From: Planotetraspora thailandica
GTDB taxonomy: Bacteria > Actinomycetota > Actinomycetes > Streptosporangiales > Streptosporangiaceae
DNA: 64,000 nt
Direction: 5' to 3'
Assembly: GCF_016863335.1 (NCBI RefSeq)
Contig: NZ_BOOR01000024.1
Coordinates: 62,001-126,000, forward strand
The notes below the pieces were generated by a model. The model saw nothing but the letters and a program-made list of their open reading frames with translations. It was not told the DNA's origin and searched no databases. Made by a program: the position numbers and the translations under genes. Of this stretch, positions 47,497 through 55,760 are shown one piece after another (within the stretch, counting starts at the first letter, position 1; each line of letters starts with the position of its first letter).

Positions 47497-48699
47497 ATGG
47501 AGACCACGCTGGCGGGTTTGCGGACCACGGACGGCACAGGCGGCCCCGGGCTCTTCGCGGGGTTCGACGAGACCCATCGCGAGCAGCTGGCGCGGTATCC
47601 CACGCGCGAGATCGCATGGCAGCCGCTGCACACGGTTTACGTCCCGGCCGACAAGGTGACGGCGGGGACCGTCGCCGAGTGGCGGCACGCGGCCGTCGAC
47701 CTGCTCCACAAGCACGTGTTCGCCCCCGGCGAGCTCGCCTCGTTGTTCGATCTCGACCTCGACCTGGCGACGCCGGTGCACGACCGGCTCAGGAAGAAGC
47801 TCGCGAACGAGCCGATCGAGGACCTGCGGATCGACTTCGAGGACGGGTACGGCTTGCGCCCGTGGGACGAGGAGGACCACCACGTGGAGACGGCGGCGGC
47901 GGCCGTCGCGACCATGCACGAGGAGGGTTGCCTGCCCCGGCGATGGGGCCTGCGGATCAAGTCCTTCGCCGACGGCGACCCGAAGCGTTCGATCCGCACT
48001 CTGGACGGCTTCCTCACCCACGTGATCAGGGAAGTGGGCGAGTTGCCGCGCGGTTTCACGGTCACCTTCCCCAAGGTGCTCATGGAGGACTATCTCCGGC
48101 AGTTCGCGGCCTGTCTGGAGGCGCAGGAGGAGGCGCTGCGCCTGGCGCCCGGCAGGCTGCGGTTCGAGATGCAGGTGGAGGCGCCGCAGACGGTGGTGTT
48201 CCTCCAGCGGTCGGCGGATCTGGTCCCCTCGCTCGGCGGGCGTCTGGCGGCGGCGCATTTCGGCGTCTTCGACTACACCGCGGCTCTCGGCCTGCCGCCG
48301 CACGAGCAGCGGCTCGACCACCCCGCCTGCGACCACGCCCGCCACATCATGCAGACCACGCTGGCCGGCACGGGCGTCGAACTGTCGGACGGCTCACTCG
48401 CGGCGGCTCCCGCGTCCGACTCGGCGGAAGACGTCCGCGACCTGCTGCGCCGGCACGCCGCGCAGGTCCGCCATTCGCTCTCCCACGGCTACTACCAGGG
48501 CTGGGACATGCACCCGTCGCACCTGGTCAGCCGTTTCGCCACGGCCTACGCCTTCCATCTGAAGCACTACGAGGCCTACGCCGAGCGGATCCGCGCCTGG
48601 GAGGATCGGCTCGCGGCCGAGGGCGGGGTGCTGGACGAGCCTGCCACGATCAAGACGCTGATCGCTGCGCTGGCCCGGGCCGACCACGCCCTCTCGTGA
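47497..48699 (+). CDS. DUF6986 aldolase-like protein
   Basis: The 400-residue protein resembles the malate synthase / HpcH-HpaI aldolase superfamily as seen in DUF6986 members. It has DLRIDFEDGYG (metal-binding Glu/Asp), TFPKV, RFEMQVEAPQTV (Glu of the active site) and HFGVFDYTA. Relatives occur beside purine catabolism genes in actinobacteria, but no such genes are here. It ends 7 bp from the convergent cutC gene. Confidence 0.7.
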   Translation: METTLAGLRTTDGTGGPGLFAGFDETHREQLARYPTREIAWQPLHTVYVPADKVTAGTVAEWRHAAVDLLHKHVFAPGELASLFDLDLDLATPVHDRLRKKLANEPIEDLRIDFEDGYGLRPWDEEDHHVETAAAAVATMHEEGCLPRRWGLRIKSFADGDPKRSIRTLDGFLTHVIREVGELPRGFTVTFPKVLMEDYLRQFAACLEAQEEALRLAPGRLRFEMQVEAPQTVVFLQRSADLVPSLGGRLAAAHFGVFDYTAALGLPPHEQRLDHPACDHARHIMQTTLAGTGVELSDGSLAAAPASDSAEDVRDLLRRHAAQVRHSLSHGYYQGWDMHPSHLVSRFATAYAFHLKHYEAYAERIRAWEDRLAAEGGVLDEPATIKTLIAALARADHALS

Positions 48700-48705
48700 G
48701 GACGA

Positions 48706-49386
48706 TCAGGCGTGGTCCACGAGCATGCGCCATTCGCGCACGCGGGCGGGGTCCATGGGGTCGTCCCACGAGCCGCGTACGGCGCTGCCGACGTGGAACG
48801 CCCTGATGCCGTAGTCCAGGAGCACGGGGACGTGCGCGCCGCGCAGGCCGCCTCCGGCCAGCACGAGCGCGGCGTCCCCCGCTTCGGTTCTGGCGCGTAA
48901 GACCCCCAGGCCGGCGCCCACGCCCTCGGGCGAGCCCGACGTGAGCACCGTGGCGAGGTTCGGCAGGAGCCGCACGGCACGCCAGGCGGCGCGAAGGTCG
49001 GCGGCGTGGTCGACCGCGCGGTGGAAGGTCCACGGCAGCGGGGCCACCGCATGGATCAACGTCTCGGTGGCCTCGACGTCGACCGATCCGTCCGCGGTGA
49101 GGAACCCGAAGACGAAACCGGCGGCTCCCGCCGCGGCGAGATCCTTGACCGTGCCGCGCAGCCGGTCCAGCTCGCGGGGCGTCACGGTGAAGCCCGCTCC
49201 CCCGCGCAGCATGACCATCTGCGGCAGCCCGCACTCCTTGGCGATGGCGGCGACCACGTCCGCCGAGGGAGTGAGCCCGTCGGAGGCCATGTCGGCCACG
49301 ACCTCCAGGCGGTCTGCGCCACCCTCCTCGGCGGCCACCGCATCGCGCACGTCCAGCGCGATCACTTCAAGGAGTGATCCGGTCAT
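48706..49386 (-). CDS. cutC: CutC-family protein
   Basis: The 226-residue protein is a TIM-barrel CutC: LEVIALDVRDAVAAEEGGADRLEV at the start, TFHRAVDH in the centre and LTSGSPEGVGAGL, with the C-terminal HVGSAVR. CutC was named for copper homeostasis; a direct role is doubtful. ATG 49386 gives MTGSLLEV. Confidence 0.88.
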   Translation of the reverse strand: MTGSLLEVIALDVRDAVAAEEGGADRLEVVADMASDGLTPSADVVAAIAKECGLPQMVMLRGGAGFTVTPRELDRLRGTVKDLAAAGAAGFVFGFLTADGSVDVEATETLIHAVAPLPWTFHRAVDHAADLRAAWRAVRLLPNLATVLTSGSPEGVGAGLGVLRARTEAGDAALVLAGGGLRGAHVPVLLDYGIRAFHVGSAVRGSWDDPMDPARVREWRMLVDHA

Positions 49387-49438
49387 GATGCGAACAGTAT
49401 CGGGTCCCTTTGCGACGCCGTACGGCATCCGCCCCTGT

Positions 49439-50029
49439 TCAGACCTCGATCAGCTCCTTGTGCGCGGTGATGTCAAGCGCTCCGCCGTACGACGCACGGG
49501 CGGCCGGGCGCTCGAAGAGCGCGCCCGAGGCGCGGTGGGGCAGGTCAACCGTGCGGACGTGGCGGAAGCCATGCTTCCGGTAGAAGGCCTGCAGCCGGGG
49601 GTTGTCCTTCGCGCAGTCGAGGCGCAGCCACGGTAAGCCCTCGGCGGCGGCCAGGCCGCAGGCCCAGCCGAGCAGCGCGCCGCCCAGCCCCCGCCCCGCA
49701 TAGGCCCTGCTGACGGCCAGTTTGTGCACGTACAGCGCGTCGCCGGGACGGTCGGGCGCGGTCCAGAACTCGGGGTCGGCGTGGCCGTCCACCGCCATGG
49801 TCGCGGCGGGCACGGGGTCGATCCCATCGTCGAGGAGGTACATGACGCCCTGCTCCACGAGCGGCTCGATCTTGGACGCGGGGAAACCTCCGGCGGGCCA
49901 CTGCCGTACGTCGGCGGCGTTCAGCCACCTGGCCGCCTCGGCGAGGAGGGTGAGCACGGTCGGCAGGTCGGCGGGCCGAGCGCGACGGAGCGTGAGTTCG
50001 ACGGGCAGATCCAGGGTGTTCGTGGGCAT
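49439..50029 (-). CDS. GNAT-family N-acetyltransferase
   Basis: The 196-residue protein has motif A LYVHKLAVSRAYAGRGLGGALLGWA (R-x-x-G-x-G/A) and motif B region LRLDCAKDNPRLQAFYRKHGF. Substrate unknown. The ATG has AAAGGA upstream. It is separated from the GntR gene by a terminator and a 186-bp gap that holds no other gene. Confidence 0.85.
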   Translation of the reverse strand: MPTNTLDLPVELTLRRARPADLPTVLTLLAEAARWLNAADVRQWPAGGFPASKIEPLVEQGVMYLLDDGIDPVPAATMAVDGHADPEFWTAPDRPGDALYVHKLAVSRAYAGRGLGGALLGWACGLAAAEGLPWLRLDCAKDNPRLQAFYRKHGFRHVRTVDLPHRASGALFERPAARASYGGALDITAHKELIEV

Positions 50030-50185
50030 GGAAGAGTCCTTTCGGTGCGAAGTGAATCGATGTGAACACGAAGAGTGACGGCCATACGGCGCACGGCGGC
50101 CGCGTCAGCGAAAGGAAAGAAGCAGCGTCAGGGTGCCCGGGCGTTGCGCGGTGATCGCTCGCGACGGGCGCACAGCGAGAGACGG

Positions 50186-50201
50186 CCCCTCCGAAGAGGG
50201 G
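50186..50201 (-). terminator. Short hairpin after the HutC-type GntR gene
   Basis: CCCCTC and GAGGGG close a CGAA loop 15 bp after the GntR stop codon. Stem of 6 bp, modest strength. Confidence 0.45.
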
Positions 50202-50215
50202 TCATCCGTGCTTCG

Positions 50216-50968
50216 TCAATGACGTTCCAGCTCGTATCTGATCAGGTGCTTGTCGGCGGGGAGCACCGAGACGGCGACACGCACCGGGGTGTCGCCCGTG
50301 TCATAGCCAACTCGGACATAAACGACAACTGGCGTACCTGGTTCCAGCTGAAGTTGCAACGCTTCATCCGGAGTCGGCATACGTGCAGAAATGTCGTCTA
50401 CGACCCTCACCTGGGGGTGCCCGAGCTCCGCCAGCACACGATTGGCTCCGCGCTTGATGTCGCCCGGCCTCGCTATCTCGGAGTCCGCGACGAGGTCGAG
50501 CGGGAAGTAGGAGTCGTAGGTGTTGTACGGCTGGCCGTCCACGAAACGCAGCCGCCGCCGCACGACGGCGAGCGCCTCGTCGGCGAGGGCGAGACGGGTG
50601 GAGACGTCCTCGGGAGGGTTGACGATCGAGACCTCGATGTTCTGGTCGGCCCTGCGTCCCTCACCGGTGACCGCGTGCACGAACGAGTCGAAGCGCGGCT
50701 CGCTCTGATCGAGCGGCACGAACTCGTCCTGGGGGCGCATGAGAAGGGGACGGCGCTCGCGTACGAACGTTCCACGCCGGCGCATCCGGAGGATGAGCCC
50801 CTCGTTCTCCAGTTCGCCCAGGGCCAGCCGTACCGTGTTGCGGCTGACGCCGTGGAGCTCCATGAGGTCGGTCTCGGTCGGAATCTGGTCGCCTGGCGCG
50901 AGCTCTCCCACATAGATGGCACGCCTGACCTCGGCGGCCACCTGCTGGTAGAGCGATGATCGTGCCAT
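50216..50968 (-). CDS. GntR-family regulator, HutC type
   Basis: The 250-residue protein has a winged helix (about 5-75, PTETDLMELHGVSRNTVRLALGELENEGL) and a UTRA domain (about 95-245, ending with VSVLPADKHLIRYELER). ATG 50968 is the first start. It is divergent from a small conserved-looking gene, with a perfect palindrome between them that is its likely operator. The ligand is unknown. Confidence 0.85.
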   Translation of the reverse strand: MARSSLYQQVAAEVRRAIYVGELAPGDQIPTETDLMELHGVSRNTVRLALGELENEGLILRMRRRGTFVRERRPLLMRPQDEFVPLDQSEPRFDSFVHAVTGEGRRADQNIEVSIVNPPEDVSTRLALADEALAVVRRRLRFVDGQPYNTYDSYFPLDLVADSEIARPGDIKRGANRVLAELGHPQVRVVDDISARMPTPDEALQLQLEPGTPVVVYVRVGYDTGDTPVRVAVSVLPADKHLIRYELERH

Positions 50969-50986
50969 CTTTCCTCAATCTACCCT

Positions 50987-51000
50987 TTTGTTCCAACAAA
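50987..51000. promoter_or_regulatory. Palindrome, probable operator of the HutC-type GntR
   Basis: TTTGTTCCAACAAA is a perfect 14-bp inverted repeat 18 bp before the GntR start. A related half-palindrome CCAA-ACG-TTGG (51065-51075) lies nearer the small gene on the other side. The pair could coordinate the divergent genes. Confidence 0.6.
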
Positions 51001-51105
51001 TCTAGACGATCTCGGTCTTCCGGGGAACAACCCCTTGACCTGACCCCGTCGGGCCGCGCATTATCCAAACGTTGGTACAAATCCATCAAATGGGGGTGGG
51101 AGTCG

Positions 51106-51402
51106 GTGCTAGCGGTCCGCGCGGGTACGCCGTACTTGCCCTGGCGCGATCCCGGCGAGGCGACGCGTTCGCTTCGCTACGCCTTGCATCGGCAGGGATT
51201 CACCCACACCTATCAGAGCAACGGGAACGGCATGTCCGTGCTGTCGGTATCTACCGAACTGACGGTCTGGTGCAAAAACGGGAGCTTCGTCTGGAGTGAG
51301 CGTGACGTGGTGGTCACTCACCCCTCCGACGACCCCGACGGCGCGGCACGCCTGATCCTTCGTCATCACCGCATGCCGGAGCAGCAGTCGGACGACGGCT
51401 GA
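51106..51402 (+). CDS. Small protein of unknown function divergent from GntR
   Basis: The 98-residue protein is unrecognised but looks real: AGTPYLPWRDPGEATRSLRYALHRQGFTHTY, then a strand MSVLSVSTELTVWCKNGSFVW and a basic C-terminus ARLILRHHRMP. I recall similar actinobacterial hypotheticals beside GntR genes. GTG 51106 follows GGGAG at 3 nt; the frame stays open upstream. It may be a target or partner of the GntR regulator. Confidence 0.6.
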   Translation: MLAVRAGTPYLPWRDPGEATRSLRYALHRQGFTHTYQSNGNGMSVLSVSTELTVWCKNGSFVWSERDVVVTHPSDDPDGAARLILRHHRMPEQQSDDG

Positions 51403-51546
51403 TCCCCCGAGCCTCCGCGCGGTTCAAGCGAGGCTTCGACCCCAACCCTCGCCGGGGTCGAAGCCTCCCGCCGGGGAGGTGCGCGTCCTGGCGGGTCCCC
51501 CACGCCCGCCAGGACGCGACACCTGTCCCCGTCCACCCGTACTGGA

Positions 51547-51565
51547 ACCGACCGGTCGGTATGCT
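51547..51565 (+). promoter_or_regulatory. Leaderless promoter with TetR-type operator for the SDR gene
   Basis: The perfect palindrome ACCGACCGGTCGGT (51547-51560) touches a -10 box TATGCT (51560-51565). The SDR ATG at 51572 lies 6 nt beyond, so transcription should start at the A of ATG. No ribosome site is present. A repressor bound here would block the promoter. Confidence 0.65.
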
Positions 51566-51571
51566 GCCGCC

Positions 51572-52333
51572 ATGACTCTGTTCTCGGTGGAAGGCAAGAC
51601 GGTCGTCGTGACCGGGGGCTCACGCGGCATCGGCAAGATGATCGCGGCCGGCTTCGCCGGTGCGGGCGCCACGGTCTACATCTCCTCGCGCAAGAAGGAC
51701 GAGCTTGAGGCCACCGCGGCCGAGCTCGGCTGCCGTGCCGTACAGGCCGACCTTTCCGGCCCCGAGGGCGCCGAGACCCTCGTCGAGGCCGTCTCGGCTC
51801 ATGAGGACCGGCTCGACGTGCTGGTCAACAACGCCGGCGCGAGCTGGGGGGCTCCCCTGGACGAGTATCCGGACCATGCGTTCGACAAACTCTGGAACGT
51901 CAACGTGAAGGGGGTCTTCCTCCTCACCCAGCGCTTCCTTCCCCTGCTCAGGGCCGCCGCGACGCCGGAGGACCCGGCCCGCGTGATCAACATCGGCTCC
52001 GTGGACGGCATCCGGGTGCCGTCGATGGACAGCTACGCCTATTCGGCGACCAAGGCCGGCGTGCACATGCTCACCCGCCACCTCGCCGGCCGGCTCGCCC
52101 GCGAGTCGATCACCGTCAACGCGATCGCGCCCGGCCCGTTCGACTCGAAGATGATGGCGTTCCTCCTCGACGACCCGGCGACCCGGTCGATGGTCGAGAG
52201 CACGGTGCCGCTGGGGCGGATCGGCCGCGCCGACGACATGGCAGGCACCGCGATCTTCCTGGCCTCCCGGGCGGGCTCCTACCTCACCGGCACGGTCATC
52301 CCGGTCGACGGCGGCATCACCGCCCACGGCTGA
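51572..52333 (+). CDS. SDR-family oxidoreductase
   Basis: The 253-residue classical SDR has TGGSRGIG (residues 15-22), NNAGA, catalytic YAYSATK (Tyr-x-x-x-Lys) and the C-terminal YLTGTVIPVDGG. It reduces or oxidises a hydroxy/keto substrate with NAD(P). The sequence near the C-terminus resembles 3-oxoacyl reductases and related fatty-acid or steroid enzymes. A TetR-type operator overlaps its promoter, but the cognate regulator is not adjacent. Confidence 0.85.
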   Translation: MTLFSVEGKTVVVTGGSRGIGKMIAAGFAGAGATVYISSRKKDELEATAAELGCRAVQADLSGPEGAETLVEAVSAHEDRLDVLVNNAGASWGAPLDEYPDHAFDKLWNVNVKGVFLLTQRFLPLLRAAATPEDPARVINIGSVDGIRVPSMDSYAYSATKAGVHMLTRHLAGRLARESITVNAIAPGPFDSKMMAFLLDDPATRSMVESTVPLGRIGRADDMAGTAIFLASRAGSYLTGTVIPVDGGITAHG

Positions 52334-52361
52334 GCCGCGGCGCCGATCTAGGATTGCGGCC

Positions 52362-52835
52362 ATGACGCAGGTCGCGGTGTGCGGGCCGTCCGCGTGCACC
52401 CCTCAGGAGGCGGAGACGGCCCGGACGGTGGGCCGCCTGCTGGCCGAGCGCGGGGCGGTCGTCCTGTGCGGCGGCTACGGCGGGGTCATGGCCGCCGCCG
52501 CAGCGGGTGCGCGTGAGGCGGGAGGCGTGGCCGTGGGCATCCTGTCCGGGCGCGACGCGGCCGGAGCCAGCCCCGATCTCACGGTCGTGATCCCCACGGG
52601 CATGGGCGAGGCCCGCAACGCCCTCATCGTCCGGGCCGCCGACGCGGTCATCGTGGTGGGCGGGTCGTGGGGCACGCTGTCGGAGCTCGCGCTGGCCCAG
52701 CGGGGCGGCACTCCGGTGGTCGCCCTCGGCGGGTGGAGCGTCGTGGACGCCGCGGGAGATCCCGTGGCCGGCCCGGTCCGCGCCGCCGACCCCGCCGACG
52801 CCGTACGGCTCGCCCTCCTGACCCCCGAGCTGTGA
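52362..52835 (+). CDS. SLOG-domain protein, TIGR00725 type
   Basis: The 157-residue protein has the LOG/SLOG nucleotide-binding fold: VVLCGGYGGVMAAAAAGA, GMGEARNALIVRAADAVIVVGGSWGTLSELALA. TIGR00725 members resemble lysine decarboxylase-like LOG proteins and may bind or hydrolyse nucleotide-derived molecules. A -10 box TAGGAT lies 7 nt before the ATG, so it is probably leaderless. Its TGA stop is the first TGATCA of the repeat region that follows. Confidence 0.82.
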   Translation: MTQVAVCGPSACTPQEAETARTVGRLLAERGAVVLCGGYGGVMAAAAAGAREAGGVAVGILSGRDAAGASPDLTVVIPTGMGEARNALIVRAADAVIVVGGSWGTLSELALAQRGGTPVVALGGWSVVDAAGDPVAGPVRAADPADAVRLALLTPEL

Positions 52836-52914
52836 TCACACTCAACCCTTGGCCGTGATCACACTCATCCCTGGATGCTCAACCCTTGAGCGTGATCACA
52901 CTCACCCTTGCGCG
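52833..52914 (+). repeat. Cluster of three GTGATCACACTCA elements
   Basis: GTGATCACACTCA occurs at 52832, 52855 and 52892, each followed by CCCT and partly CCCTTG. The first overlaps the stop codon of the SLOG gene. The cluster differs from the 53-bp repeat except for the central TGATCA and leads directly into that array. Confidence 0.75.
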
Positions 52915-53262
52915 TGATCATGCAGAAGTTCGGAGGCATAGCCGCCCACCTGCGAAAACCCGCCACGTGATCATGCAGAAGTTCGTGTGCATGGCCATTG
53001 AGCTGCCACGACTCATTCCGTGATCATGCAGAAGTTCGAAAAAGGCCCGCCCACCTGGAAATACAGAGTTCGTGATCATGCAATTCAGCCTCAGTACATG
53101 ATCACTCACGGCTGAAGCCCACGCCAGCCATGCATTCGGCGATTTTCTGCATGATCACGATTGTTAAATCCCCAGGTCAGAAGGCACGATGGCGAACTTC
53201 TGCATGATCACGCCAAGGGTTTGTGCTGGTCACGGCGAGATCCCCGAACTTCTGCATGATCA
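52915..53262. repeat. 53-bp repeat array C: mirrored, four forward and four reverse units
   Basis: TGATCA cores occur at 52915, 52968, 53021 and 53073 (forward) and 53099, 53152, 53205 and 53257 (reverse). Steps are 53, 53 and 52 bp in each half, and the halves meet with a 26-bp step. Five cores (three forward, two reverse) carry the full CGTGATCATGCAGAAGTTCG or one mismatch. Forward units 1-2 read as 16-codon frames MQKFGGIAAHLRKPAT and MQKFVCMAIELPRLIP. The reverse unit at 53152 reads MQKIAECMAGVGFSRE. Forward units follow the plus-strand gene; reverse units follow the minus-strand ATP-grasp gene. No other gene is visible in this gap. Confidence 0.9.
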
Positions 53263-53323
53263 CGCTCAAGGGGTTGGGCCCCTCAAGGGGTGGGGGTTCC
53301 AGGGGGTTCCAGGGGGCTCAGCG

Positions 53324-54160
53324 TCAGGGGGTGTGGCGCAGGCGTTCGGCGAGCTTCTGGGCGAAAAGGTCGGGGGCGTCCAGCTCGTAGCCCAAGAAGA
53401 GGTACGGCTCGGCCGCCTCGAGCTCCATCAGCACCGGCTCCCCTCCGGGCAGCCTGACGAGGTCGACCCGCACATACAGGAGCTCTTCCTTGATCTTGCT
53501 CAGCACGAGCTCCGCGAGGTCGAACTGGTCGGCGTCGGGATCCCGCAGCCTCGCCTTGTTGTCCTCGCTGATCGCGACGCCCGTCAGCATGGGATGCCGC
53601 CGTACGGCGTGGCTGAACTCGCCGCCGAAGTAGAGCAGCGACAGCTCGCCCTCGCGTTCGACCGCCTCGACGTACGGCTGGACCATGACGGCCCTGCCCT
53701 CGGCGAGCAGCCGGTCGGCGTGTGCCCGCGCCGCGTCCCTGTCGGCAGTGCGCACCGTGTCGCGCGCCCCGGCGGAGATCGTGGGCTTCACCACGTACTC
53801 GGCCCATTCGGGCGGTTCCACCGTGGCCCCGGGCTCGGCCCAGTACGTCGGCACGGTGGGCACCCCCAGGTCGCGCATGTACGACTTGTCGGTGTTCCAC
53901 TCCAGGACGGACGCCGGGTTGAACAGCCGCGTCACCCGCTCTGTCGCGTGGGCCCAGGCGACGAAGTCGTCGCGCCGCTCGATGTAGTTCCACGTGGAGC
54001 GCACAACGGCCGCGTCGAAGGAGGCCCAGTCGACGGCGGGGTCGTCCCACGCGGCGGTGCTGCCCTCGATTCCCGCGCCGAGCCAGGCCGCCAGCACGGC
54101 CTCCCGCTCGTCGTCGAACCGCACGATCGGGTCACCGCAGGTGACGTACGCGACCTTCAT
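53324..54160 (-). CDS. ATP-grasp family ligase
   Basis: The 278-residue protein has the N-terminal strand MKVAYVTCGDP, the VVRSTWNYIERRDDFVAW segment common to a RimK/glutathione-synthase-like ATP-grasp group, VVKPTISAGARDT (ATP-binding Lys) and the metal region VRVDLVRLPGGEPVLMELEAAEP. It probably joins a carboxylate to an amine. ATG 54160 is preferred to a start four codons upstream. The 164-bp region to the GH3 gene includes its promoter. Confidence 0.8.
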   Translation of the reverse strand: MKVAYVTCGDPIVRFDDEREAVLAAWLGAGIEGSTAAWDDPAVDWASFDAAVVRSTWNYIERRDDFVAWAHATERVTRLFNPASVLEWNTDKSYMRDLGVPTVPTYWAEPGATVEPPEWAEYVVKPTISAGARDTVRTADRDAARAHADRLLAEGRAVMVQPYVEAVEREGELSLLYFGGEFSHAVRRHPMLTGVAISEDNKARLRDPDADQFDLAELVLSKIKEELLYVRVDLVRLPGGEPVLMELEAAEPYLFLGYELDAPDLFAQKLAERLRHTP

Positions 54161-54233
54161 CGAAGCCCCCAAACCCCGTGCTCTCGGCGCTCATCGTACG
54201 GGCCGGTCATGACCATGGAGAAACCCGGACTCC

Positions 54234-55721
54234 TCAGGCGGTGCCGGTGAGCACCTCGGCCGCCGCCTGTCCGCACACGCGGGCCGAGCCGTGCGTGGCG
54301 ATGTGCACGGCACCCAGGTCCGTACGGCCGGGCAGCCCCATTTCCACGATCACCAGGTCGGGACGGGCGGCACGGACCTGCTCGACGAAGCCCAGCTGCC
54401 AGGGATGGCGGTGGGCGTCGCGCACGACGACGACGAGGGGCCGGTCGGCGGCGTCGCGCAGGGCTCTGCCGGGCGCGCCGTCGGCGGTCTCGGGCGCGGT
54501 GAGGCGGGTGACGGTCGTGCCGGGCAGGAGCTTGCTCAGCGGCTCCCCGGCACCCCAGGGCATGCCCTTGTCGATGGCAAGGTTGGTCTCGGGGGCGAGT
54601 TCGACGACGTGCGGGGCCGCGCCGAGCGGGAAGGCGGGAGCGGCGGGCGAGTTGCGGGTGATCCTGACTGCGCGGCGGGCCGCGGCGAGGCCGATCTCGC
54701 TGGCCGGCTCGGTCTGCGCGGCATCCGCGTGCCAGGAGGCGAGGGCCCGCACCCGCGCCGCCGCGTCGGCGAGCCTGTCCTCGGCCAGCCGACCTTCGGC
54801 CACGGCATCGGCGATGGCGTCGCGGATGTGCTCCACCGCGTCCTCTCCGGCGTTCTCCCCGCCCACGCAGATGGCGTCGGCCCCCGCGGCGACGGCGAGC
54901 GCGGAGGCGCCGCCCAGGCCGTACGGGCCCGACACCGCGGTCATCTCGATGCCGTCGGTGACGATCAGGCCGTCGAAGCCGAGCTCGTCCCGCAGGAGGC
55001 CGGTGAGGATCCGGGGGCTCAGCGTCGCGGGCAGTTCCGCGTCGTAGGCGGTGACGAGGAGGTGCCCGGTCATGATCGAGCGCACGCCCTCGGCGATGGC
55101 GGCGCGAAAGGGCGCGAGTTCGACGGCGGCGAGCTTCTCGGCGGACGCGGTGACCCGCGGGATGCCGTGGTGGGAGTCGACCGACGTGTCGCCGTGCCCG
55201 GGGAAGTGTTTGGCGCAGGCGGCCACTCCGGCGCCCTGAAGGCCGCGGATCCACGCTGAGGTGTGCCGGGCGACCAGTCCGGGGTCGGCGCCGAACGCCC
55301 GGAGGCCGATCACGGGGTTGTCCGGGTTGGAGTTGACGTCGGCCGCGGGCGCGAAGTCGATGTTGATCCCGGCCGCGCGCAGGTCGTGCCCGACGTCGGC
55401 GGCGACCTGTTCGGTGAGCGCCTCGTCGTCGACGACCCCGAGCGCGTAGTTGCCCGGGCGTGAGCTGCCCGTGCGCGCCTCCAGGCGGGTGACCTCGCCC
55501 GCCTCCTCGTCGATGCCGATCAGGATGTCGGCCTTCTCCGCCCGGAGCCGGGCGGTGAGTTCGGCCAGCTGCGCGGGAGTGTCGACGTTCCTGGAGAAGA
55601 GCACCACTCCGGCGAGCCCGTCGGCGAGTCTCCTGCGCACCCAGTTGGGCGCGGTCGTCCCCACGAAGCCGGGGAGGACGACGGTTTCGGCCAGAAGGAG
55701 AAGGTCCCGGCTTCGCTTCAT
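54234..55721 (-). CDS. Glycoside hydrolase family 3, NagZ-like beta-N-acetylhexosaminidase
   Basis: The 495-residue protein has the GH3 N-domain with KHFPGHGDTSVDSHHGIPRV (NagZ-type His loop), ILIGIDEEAGEVTRL and the nucleophile Asp in DGLIVTDGIEMTAVSG, followed by a C-terminal alpha/beta domain. No signal peptide is evident, so it is cytosolic, cleaving imported GlcNAc-containing sugars or cell-wall fragments. A ROK-type operator lies 42 bp upstream of the start. It fits the chitin-sugar genes near 59-63 kb. Confidence 0.87.
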   Translation of the reverse strand: MKRSRDLLLLAETVVLPGFVGTTAPNWVRRRLADGLAGVVLFSRNVDTPAQLAELTARLRAEKADILIGIDEEAGEVTRLEARTGSSRPGNYALGVVDDEALTEQVAADVGHDLRAAGINIDFAPAADVNSNPDNPVIGLRAFGADPGLVARHTSAWIRGLQGAGVAACAKHFPGHGDTSVDSHHGIPRVTASAEKLAAVELAPFRAAIAEGVRSIMTGHLLVTAYDAELPATLSPRILTGLLRDELGFDGLIVTDGIEMTAVSGPYGLGGASALAVAAGADAICVGGENAGEDAVEHIRDAIADAVAEGRLAEDRLADAAARVRALASWHADAAQTEPASEIGLAAARRAVRITRNSPAAPAFPLGAAPHVVELAPETNLAIDKGMPWGAGEPLSKLLPGTTVTRLTAPETADGAPGRALRDAADRPLVVVVRDAHRHPWQLGFVEQVRAARPDLVIVEMGLPGRTDLGAVHIATHGSARVCGQAAAEVLTGTA

Positions 55722-55760
55722 ACTGTGCCCACAGGGCGGCGCTCAGGCATGCACCGAAAT

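Noticed and set aside
52833-53262. CRISPR array
   Set aside because: The 20-bp core and about 33-bp intervals look CRISPR-like, but orientation flips midway, intervals keep conserved bases (an ACCTG-like block), and no cas genes are present.
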